Shown here: in pieces, positions 1-5,154 of the stretch
How the letters are laid out: every line of letters begins with the position of its first letter
Numbering within the stretch: position 1 is the first letter of the stretch
Assembly: GCA_009835515.1 (NCBI GenBank)
Contig: VXXH01000822.1
Location: 1 to 5,154, forward strand
DNA length: 5,154 nucleotides
Direction of reading: 5' to 3'
Source: Candidatus Poribacteria bacterium
Lineage (GTDB): Bacteria; Poribacteria; WGA-4E; WGA-3G
Notes under the pieces: model-generated
Told to the model about the DNA's origin: nothing
The model's input: the letters and a program-made list of their open reading frames with translations, nothing else
The model's database searches: none
Made by a program: the position numbers and the translations under genes

Positions 1-2789
1 CAAACAATCTCAGCCTGCTCCGCAGCGAGTGTTTCCGGTACCTCAAGTACCAACTCATCATGAATCTGTAATAGCATTTTTAACGGCAATTTATCCGCAT
101 CAATTCGGTGTTGCACATGTACCATCGCCGCCTTCATCAAATCCGCAGCAGAACCTTGCACGACGGTATTGATTGCCAAACGTTCACCGAGACTGCGCCG
201 ACTTCGGTTGGTGGAATAAATTTCAGGAATAGCGCGGCGTCTACCGGTAAGTGTACTCACATATCCGTGATCCGATGCTTCTTGGACACATTGTTGCAGA
301 AAGCGATCTATTCCCGGAAAACGCGTTTTGTAATCCTCAATGAGGGCTGATGCCTCTTTTACACTCATCCCCTTAATCCGACGCGCAAGACCTGTCGCGG
401 AGACCCCATAGATGATACCGAAATTAATAGTTTTCGCCTTATCGCGGAGTTCTCGTGTAACCAGTTCCGTCGGCAACTGAAACACCTGTGAGGCAACAGC
501 TGTATGGATGTCCAAGTCTTCGGTGAATGTCTCAATCAGACTTTCATCTTCACTAAAGTGTGCCAAAATACGGAGTTCGATCTGCGAGTAGTCCGCGCAG
601 ATTAACTTATGTCCTTCTGGTGCCGTAAATGCGCGCCGTAACTGTCTGCCGATCTCCGTACGGACCGGGATATTTTGTAGATTCGGACCGTCGGACTTCA
701 AACGCCCCGTTGCTGTCGTTAACTGATAGAGATGTGTATGGATACGGTCTGTTCTTTCATCAATAGCACTCTGGAGCTGTGCCAGATAGGTGCTCTGTAA
801 CTTACGATACTGTCGATAATCAATAATTAAGCGTGGCACACTCGTCTTCGGATCGTTGACATCCTCTCTGAGGGAAAGTGCTTCTAACACAGTGACATCC
901 GTGGAGACTTTGCCGCCGCGTGTCCGTTTTACCGGTTTGAAACCGAGTTCATCAAACAGGACTTGCGCCAATTGGCTGGGTGAATCAATATTAAACGGAT
1001 ACCCGACTATTTCGTGAATCTCTGCTTGCCGATCATTAACGAGTTTTTCAATGATCCCGCTTTGACGTTTGAGTTCCGCCTTATCGCAAACGATGCCGTT
1101 ATATTCCATCTCAGCGAGAATCGGCGCGAGCGGTGATTCGATCTCGCGCACCAATTCTGTAATACCCAACGCATCAAGTTTCGGCGTAAGGAAGTGGTAG
1201 AGACGGAGCGTGATGTCTGCATCTTCTGCAGCGTAAACTGTGGCTTCCGCCAAAGGCACTTCATCAATTGTCTTCTGCCGTGTGTTCTCTGCCTCGAACA
1301 GTCCATCCAATTGTTCTGCTGCGTCAGTAGACGTTGCATCGCTGGGATCCGTCGTTAGTTCCTCAAACGAGATCATTTTATGCTCTAAATGGAGCAGTGC
1401 CAACGTATCAAGGTTGTGGGACGGTGTCCGTGCATCGACCAATTGGCTTGCGAGCAGCGTATCAAAAACGACACCTTGAAGTTTAACACCGTTCCTAATG
1501 AGGATACTTGCATCAAACTTCAGGTTATGTCCACATTTCGGTCGCGCGGGATCCTCGAGAATCGGCTTGAGTGCCGAAAGCACGGTGTCTACATCTAAAT
1601 GGTTTTCAGGCTGTGGCGAACGCACCGGTACATAAACGCCGCGTTTGGGTTTCCAAGAGAAACTTAACCCACAAAGTTTCGCTTCACGATCCAAGCCGTC
1701 TGTTTCGGTATCAAAACTGATGATTTCTTGTACCGATAGCGTCTCAACGAGCGCGTTCAGATCTTCGAGCGTAACAACCGCTGAATAGTCGCCTGTTTCA
1801 GCGGTGCCGTAGCTGCCCTTGTCCAAAATGGCATCCGTTTTTTGTGCTAATTCCGCAACCCGTTCCTTGCGTGTCGCCGGTGCGGTTACAGACGCGGTAT
1901 CCCCGTCTGCGAGTTTTGTTACAACCTGTTCATAACGTTTGAGTTCCAATTCCTGAAGCAGCGGACGGATTTTCTGGAGATCCAGCGGTTTGACGCGTGC
2001 CTGCTCTAAGGAAAAGTCCAAATCAGCGTCTCGTATCAAGGTTATTAGTTGTTTTGAAAGCGGAAGTTGTGCTCTCGCCTTTTCCAAATTCTCGCGACGT
2101 TTCCCTTTAATCTCATCAATATTTTCAAAAATACCGTCAATAGAACCGTACTGCTGAATCAATTGTGCAGCGGTTTTCAAGCCTACCTTTTCGACACCGG
2201 GGACATTATCAGAAGTATCACCCATCAACGCAAGCGTATCAATAACTTGGTCCGGTTTTATACCTTTCGTCTCCCACAACGATCGCTCATCAATAATTTT
2301 ATTGTTGTGGAGGTCGAGCATTGTCACCCGGTCCTCAATCAGTTGTTCCAGGTCTTTGTCTCTGGAAATAATAGAGACATCAACGTTTTGTGCGTTTGGA
2401 TCGTCAAGTATCGCTTGTGTAACAGAGGCGATGATGTCGTCTGCCTCCAGTTCCGGTTTACCGAGCGTCAAGATACCAAACGCCTCAAGCAATTGCAGGA
2501 TGCGATGAATCTGGGTCACGAGGTCATCAGGTGCAGGCGAACGGTTCGCCTTGTATTCCGAATAGAGTTCATTGCGAAACGTGTCGCCGGGTGTATCAAT
2601 TGCAGCGACGACATACTTTGCCTGAAGCTCGGTTAAAATTCTAATCAGCGTTCCGGCGAATCCGAAGACCGCATGTGTCGCTTCCCCGGTAATGCTGCTT
2701 GTTAACCCACTACGAATCGCGTAATACGCGCGAAATATTTCGGCGTGCGTATCAATAATATAGACGGTATCCTTTTGCTCGTTCTGCAT
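1..2789 (-). CDS. polA: DNA polymerase I (5'-nuclease, proofreading exonuclease and polymerase domains), 3' end cut by window edge
   Basis: Family A polymerase that replaces RNA primers and fills repair gaps in the cytoplasm. 929 codons are visible with no in-frame stop; E. coli PolA is 928 residues, and by alignment a few tens of residues are missing here. The 5'-nuclease domain (about 1-300) keeps its metal ligands: ELEADD with D117 and D118, SRDKD, and GDTSDN, followed by a helix-hairpin-helix (VGLKTAAQL). The 3'-5' exonuclease is complete and should proofread: Exo I FDTETD (D360, E362), Exo II NLKFDA (D426), Exo III YAAEDAD (Y519, D523). The polymerase domain has DYSQIE (D733, E738), the O-helix with R782, K786, F790 and Y794, and QIHDE (D911, E912). 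F790 matches the Phe that discriminates against dideoxynucleotides. About 20 residues are inserted between Exo II and Exo III. The ATG at 2789 is chosen because the domain starts at once (VYIIDTHAEIFRAYYAI) and AGGAGGG lies upstream. It is the second gene after the flavoprotein. Identity is essentially certain. Confidence 0.98.
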   Translation of the reverse strand, partial: MQNEQKDTVYIIDTHAEIFRAYYAIRSGLTSSITGEATHAVFGFAGTLIRILTELQAKYVVAAIDTPGDTFRNELYSEYKANRSPAPDDLVTQIHRILQLLEAFGILTLGKPELEADDIIASVTQAILDDPNAQNVDVSIISRDKDLEQLIEDRVTMLDLHNNKIIDERSLWETKGIKPDQVIDTLALMGDTSDNVPGVEKVGLKTAAQLIQQYGSIDGIFENIDEIKGKRRENLEKARAQLPLSKQLITLIRDADLDFSLEQARVKPLDLQKIRPLLQELELKRYEQVVTKLADGDTASVTAPATRKERVAELAQKTDAILDKGSYGTAETGDYSAVVTLEDLNALVETLSVQEIISFDTETDGLDREAKLCGLSFSWKPKRGVYVPVRSPQPENHLDVDTVLSALKPILEDPARPKCGHNLKFDASILIRNGVKLQGVVFDTLLASQLVDARTPSHNLDTLALLHLEHKMISFEELTTDPSDATSTDAAEQLDGLFEAENTRQKTIDEVPLAEATVYAAEDADITLRLYHFLTPKLDALGITELVREIESPLAPILAEMEYNGIVCDKAELKRQSGIIEKLVNDRQAEIHEIVGYPFNIDSPSQLAQVLFDELGFKPVKRTRGGKVSTDVTVLEALSLREDVNDPKTSVPRLIIDYRQYRKLQSTYLAQLQSAIDERTDRIHTHLYQLTTATGRLKSDGPNLQNIPVRTEIGRQLRRAFTAPEGHKLICADYSQIELRILAHFSEDESLIETFTEDLDIHTAVASQVFQLPTELVTRELRDKAKTINFGIIYGVSATGLARRIKGMSVKEASALIEDYKTRFPGIDRFLQQCVQEASDHGYVSTLTGRRRAIPEIYSTNRSRRSLGERLAINTVVQGSAADLMKAAMVHVQHRIDADKLPLKMLLQIHDELVLEVPETLAAEQAEIV

Positions 2790-2802
2790 TATCTCTATGT
2801 GT

Positions 2803-2809
2803 CCCTCCT
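2803..2809 (-). promoter_or_regulatory. Ribosome binding site of polA overlapping the upstream stop codon
   Basis: AGGAGGG on the minus strand is a near-perfect anti-16S match. It shares two bases with the TAG stop (2810-2808) of the flavoprotein gene. The spacer to the polA ATG is 13 bases, longer than usual, and contains no ATG, GTG or TTG in any frame, so no closer start competes. The overlap suggests that ribosomes finishing the upstream gene may help initiate polA; that coupling is inferred. Confidence 0.75.
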
Positions 2810-3878
2810 AATCCGGAAAGTGCCACCGACGCAAGGAATCTGATGCTGATAAACCCGCTTCCTGACCGAGTGCGAACGCCGTTGCGATCAGGTTCCGCTC
2901 ACCGGATATAATATCGCCTGCGGCAAAGAGTCCAGGAATCGGGTCCCCATTGCTATCTAACATTTGCATATCTTCGTTTGCGATAATCAAACCTTCTTCG
3001 TCTTTCTGGTAATCCCATCCTTCAAGGAACTTCGTATTCGGGATTAACCCTTCATCAACGAGGAAGCCGTGGAAAAACAGTTCAGTGCCATCAACCATCT
3101 CGAATCCCAAAAGGTTGGTTTTCTCACCAATGTGCCGTTTAATTTTTGTCTCAATGATATTAATTTTACGTGCTTTCACCTGTTCCAACACAGGCGGCGA
3201 CATACCGTGCGGTCTGCCGTTTGTTAAGATTGTGATTTTATCGGTAAAGTCTTGCGCACCGATCGCTGCCTCATAGATATAGTCGCCGACACCGAGGAGT
3301 GCCAAATGTTCATTGACATGGAGATGTCCATCGCAACGGATACAGACGTGCCACCCTTTTTTGTTACCGGCGTAGCGGAAGACGGTCGCATACTGCTTAT
3401 AGAGTCGTTCTTCACCCGGTTCAAATTCGATATCGGGCCATTTGTCATCAAACCCGGCAGCAACAACAACGGTACGAGATTTAAAATGTGCCACCTCTAA
3501 AGGTGTATTTTGTTTAAGTGTTTTTGTAGATACTTTAAGTTCAAAGAGATCACCGTTTCGTGTGAGTTTTTGCACCAATCCATCGCGTATGTCAATGCCA
3601 GTTTTTCGTTTTTCCGATCCGAGCATGAAATCGACAACCGGTCGGCTCTCCATCCATATCAAGAGTTCTTTCGCAAAATGAGGTCCGATGATACCGGGAA
3701 AGACAGGCGCGTCTTCAATTTCTACCGACTTTGACCAGTAAGCACGCCCGCGACTAAAACTGACTTTTCCAGAGTGTAGCATCAAAACATGTCGCATTTG
3801 GTGGCTCGCTGAGACTGCGGCTTGCGTACCAGCCGGTCCCGCGCCAATTACAGCGACATCGTAAATCGTTTCTGTCAT
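2808..3878 (-). CDS. Thioredoxin-reductase-like FAD/NAD(P)-dependent oxidoreductase with CxxC
   Basis: A 356-residue, probably cytoplasmic flavoprotein of the two-Rossmann-fold pyridine-nucleotide disulfide reductase family. The FAD motif GAGPAG lies at 12-17, right after the first strand. The redox pair is C179-I-R-C182 followed by DG, in the same place as the CATCDG site of thioredoxin reductase within the nucleotide-binding domain. The second dinucleotide fold is LLGVGDYIYEAA (194-205). The C-terminal FAD motif is IPGLFAAGDI (314-323), followed by RNLIATAFALGQEAG in the place of the reductase's closing helix. It differs from classical thioredoxin reductase (about 310-320 residues) in two ways: a longer linker before the CxxC (about 145-178), and ITILTNGRPHGM where HRRxxxR normally binds the NADPH 2'-phosphate, so the coenzyme may be NADH or unusual. 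The ATG at 3878 has a good ribosome binding site. It is the first gene of the probable pair with polA. No thioredoxin gene is visible. Family is confident; electron acceptor and exact function are unknown. Confidence 0.88.
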   Translation of the reverse strand: MTETIYDVAVIGAGPAGTQAAVSASHQMRHVLMLHSGKVSFSRGRAYWSKSVEIEDAPVFPGIIGPHFAKELLIWMESRPVVDFMLGSEKRKTGIDIRDGLVQKLTRNGDLFELKVSTKTLKQNTPLEVAHFKSRTVVVAAGFDDKWPDIEFEPGEERLYKQYATVFRYAGNKKGWHVCIRCDGHLHVNEHLALLGVGDYIYEAAIGAQDFTDKITILTNGRPHGMSPPVLEQVKARKINIIETKIKRHIGEKTNLLGFEMVDGTELFFHGFLVDEGLIPNTKFLEGWDYQKDEEGLIIANEDMQMLDSNGDPIPGLFAAGDIISGERNLIATAFALGQEAGLSASDSLRRWHFPD

Positions 3879-3885
3879 CGTTCTT

Positions 3886-3892
3886 CTCCTTT
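3886..3892 (-). promoter_or_regulatory. Ribosome binding site of the flavoprotein gene
   Basis: AAAGGAG on the minus strand lies 7 bases before the ATG at 3878, which is optimal spacing and fixes that start. It sits only two bases from the end of the inverted-repeat element (3895), so the repeat forms the 5' leader if the transcript starts inside or upstream of it. Confidence 0.8.
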
Positions 3893-3894
3893 AA

Positions 3895-4031
3895 AGTTAT
3901 CAGTTGTCACAGCGATTTTTTCTGCGAAAAAATCTTTCATGCCTCGCAGTGAGAGCAGTTAAAGAGGATTTCTGTGGTGGATACAATCAACGTGACTGCC
4001 ACAAGGTAACTCTTAACTGATAACTGATAAC
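3895..4031. repeat. MITE-like element with terminal inverted repeats and AACTGAT heptamers
   Basis: The left end carries AGTTATCAGTT (3895-3905). Its exact reverse complement, AACTGATAACT, occurs at 4015-4025. The right end is a tandem heptamer, AACTGAT twice plus AAC (4015-4031), so a second 10-base inverted match falls at 4022-4031. The element is about 137 bases, has no significant reading frame and contains a 9-bp hairpin. Size, terminal inverted symmetry and intergenic position fit a miniature inverted-repeat element or a dispersed palindromic repeat. I found no clear flanking target duplication, and only one copy lies in the window, so mobility is inferred rather than shown. Confidence 0.5.
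3914..3934. repeat. Perfect 9-bp AT-rich hairpin inside the repeat element
   Basis: GATTTTTTC (3914-3922) and GAAAAAATC (3926-3934) are exact reverse complements separated by the three bases TGC. A second, overlapping pairing is possible: CTGCGA (3922-3927) with TCGCAG (3944-3949), which would exclude the first. It is not a typical intrinsic terminator, because the stem has almost no G-C pairs and no T-run follows it on the minus strand. It lies about 36 to 56 bases before the flavoprotein start, where a folded leader could affect translation, but nothing seen here shows that it does. Confidence 0.5.
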
Positions 4032-4051
4032 CATTCCTCCAATAACCATCC

Positions 4052-5154
4052 TTAAAACCCATATTTTTTCCACTTCTCATCAACTAAGGCAATCACATCA
4101 TCAGACATCCGAATCTCCTCGGGCCATTCGCGTTGATACCCCTCTTCTGCCCACTTCGTCGTGGCATCAATGCCCATCTTAGACCCGGCACCCATAAGCG
4201 GGGAAGCGTGATCCAACACATCAACAGGTCCCTCAACAATTGTTACATCCCGTTTCGGATCAACATTGCTCCCGACATAGAAAAGTACCTCTTCGACATT
4301 CTGAACATCAACATCTTTATCGACAACGATGATGATTTTGCTGAACATCAGCTGCCCAAGCCCCCAGAAACTGTGCATCATTTTCTTAGCCTGATACGGG
4401 TAACGTTTGTCGATAGAAATCAGCGCGAAATTGTGGAATACACCGAACAAGGGTAGATTCATATCCACGAGTTCCGGGAGCTGCGTCTTAATCAACGGCA
4501 TAAAGATCCGCTCAGTCGCTTTCCCCATGTAGCAATCCTCCATCGGTGGTTTACCGACGATAATTGTCTGATAGATAGGGTTTTTGCGGTGCGTAATCGC
4601 CGTGATGTGCATCAGTGGGTACGTATCTGCTAAAGAATAAAACCCCGTATGATCACCAAAGGGTCCCTCTATGCAAGTTTCATCTGGCTCAATATACCCC
4701 TCAATCACGATGTCGGCATCTGCCGGGACAAGCATATCAATCGTCTTAGCAGGCACCATTTCGACATTCGATTTACGGAGAAACCCCCCAAATAGGAGCT
4801 CATCAATGCCGGATGGCAGCGGTGCCGTCCCGATGTAAGACATCACAGGATCGCCGCCGAGCGCGATTGCCACAGGCATCTGTTGCGCGGCTTGACGATA
4901 TTCGCGATGATGCGCGGCACCATCGTGGTGAATCTGCCAATGCATCGCTAATGCGTGTGGGGTTATCTTTTGCAAACGATACGTCCCGACATTTCGTTGA
5001 CCTGTTTTGAGGCTATGCGTAAAAACTTGGGGCAAGGTGATATATCGGTCAGCATCAAGGGGCCAGCATTTAATAAGGGGCAGGACATCCAAGGACGCGT
5101 CTTCACCCGTCAGGACAACCTCTTGACACGCCCCCTTTTTCACTGTTTTCGGTG
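4052..5154 (-). CDS. UbiD-family prenylated-FMN-dependent decarboxylase, 5' end cut by window edge
   Basis: UbiD enzymes decarboxylate aromatic or unsaturated acids with prenylated FMN made by a UbiX partner, often in ubiquinone or menaquinone synthesis. 366 codons plus the TAA stop are visible. Family length is near 480-500 residues, so about 100 N-terminal residues lie beyond 5154. Family landmarks in order are: KKGACQEVVLTGEDASLDVLP; KCWPLDADRYITLP; RNVGTYR (4996-4976), the cofactor and metal-binding segment; MHWQIHHDGAAH; GGDPV; LPSGIDELLFGGFLR; EGPFGDHTG (from 4669), with the acidic and histidine residues of the active site; THRKNPIYQTIIVGKPP; and a C-terminal DPKRDVTIVEGPVDVLDHASP. The wording of these segments most resembles proteins labelled menaquinone-biosynthesis decarboxylase, but substrate cannot be read from sequence. 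A GTG at 5143 is not the true start: the frame stays open upstream and the conserved fold is already under way. UbiX is not in the window. Confidence 0.93.
   Translation of the reverse strand, partial: PKTVKKGACQEVVLTGEDASLDVLPLIKCWPLDADRYITLPQVFTHSLKTGQRNVGTYRLQKITPHALAMHWQIHHDGAAHHREYRQAAQQMPVAIALGGDPVMSYIGTAPLPSGIDELLFGGFLRKSNVEMVPAKTIDMLVPADADIVIEGYIEPDETCIEGPFGDHTGFYSLADTYPLMHITAITHRKNPIYQTIIVGKPPMEDCYMGKATERIFMPLIKTQLPELVDMNLPLFGVFHNFALISIDKRYPYQAKKMMHSFWGLGQLMFSKIIIVVDKDVDVQNVEEVLFYVGSNVDPKRDVTIVEGPVDVLDHASPLMGAGSKMGIDATTKWAEEGYQREWPEEIRMSDDVIALVDEKWKKYGF

Larger units (their letters stand above)
3879..4051. other. Intergenic region between the decarboxylase and flavoprotein genes
   Basis: This 173-base gap holds the flavoprotein ribosome binding site at one end and an inverted-repeat element over most of the rest. 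Reading the minus strand, I could not find a -35/-10 pair with acceptable spacing, nor a GC-rich hairpin followed by a T-run that would end decarboxylase transcription. The promoter of the flavoprotein-polA pair is therefore either weak and hidden here, or lies upstream of the decarboxylase gene. Confidence 0.7.

Noticed and set aside
2067..2636. A 189-codon plus-strand open frame opposite the 5'-nuclease part of polA
   Set aside because: The minus-strand frame encodes conserved catalytic motifs over the whole stretch; the plus-strand translation has no recognisable domain and is a shadow of it.
3914..3934. Hairpin as an intrinsic terminator for the decarboxylase gene
   Set aside because: The stem is almost all A-T pairs and is not followed by a T-run on the minus strand.
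3987..4034. A 15-codon minus-strand frame starting at the ATG at 4034, preceded by GGAGG, reading through the heptamer repeats
   Set aside because: The GGAGG is only one base from the ATG, too close to work well, and the peptide is simply the repeat translated. No evidence that it is a real leader peptide.
3879..4051. A sigma-70-type promoter for the flavoprotein-polA pair
   Set aside because: TTGATT- and TTGTGG-like hexamers occur on the minus strand, but none has a plausible -10 box at 16-18 bases.
3887..4057. TCCTTTAAA (3887-3895) and TCCTTAAAA (4049-4057) as target-site duplications around the repeat
   Set aside because: They are imperfect, not adjacent to both ends of the inverted repeats, and one overlaps the decarboxylase stop codon and the other a ribosome binding site.
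5141..5143. GTG at 5143 as the start of the decarboxylase
   Set aside because: The frame continues open to the window edge (Pro-Lys-Thr precede it), about 100 residues of the family's N-terminus would be missing, and no ribosome binding site is visible in the few bases upstream.

Overview
The window carries three protein genes, all on the minus strand, and one intergenic gap of 173 bases. Base composition looks roughly balanced by eye, coding density is high, and each gene reads in one clean frame, so this is an ordinary bacterial chromosomal segment. No phage, plasmid, CRISPR or RNA gene is visible. The protein sequences do not fix the host. The gap carries repeats of the heptamer AACTGAT, which from memory recalls short dispersed repeats in uncultured lineages such as Poribacteria and in some cyanobacteria. 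That is only a hint and was not checked.

In transcription order, right to left: (1) 5154-4052 is a UbiD-family prenylated-FMN-dependent decarboxylase, cut at its N-terminus by the window edge and closest in remembered sequence to menaquinone-biosynthesis decarboxylases. (2) 4051-3879 is non-coding. Positions about 3895-4031 form a small element bounded by inverted copies of an 11-base sequence, with a 9-bp AT-rich hairpin inside, and it ends just before the ribosome binding site of the next gene. (3) 3878-2808 is a 356-residue thioredoxin-reductase-like flavoprotein with a CxxC redox motif but without the usual NADPH-phosphate-binding arginines. (4) 2789-1 is DNA polymerase I, lacking only its last few tens of residues, with all three domains and the catalytic residues of each intact.

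The flavoprotein and polA are separated by 18 bases, and the polA Shine-Dalgarno sequence overlaps the flavoprotein stop codon, so they very probably form a co-transcribed and possibly translationally coupled pair. The decarboxylase may belong to the same run or be separated by the repeat element. No joint pathway for the three genes is evident. I see no convincing new biological system here. The points most worth a second look are the MITE-like repeat, the redox gene placed just upstream of polA, and two local departures in the polymerase.
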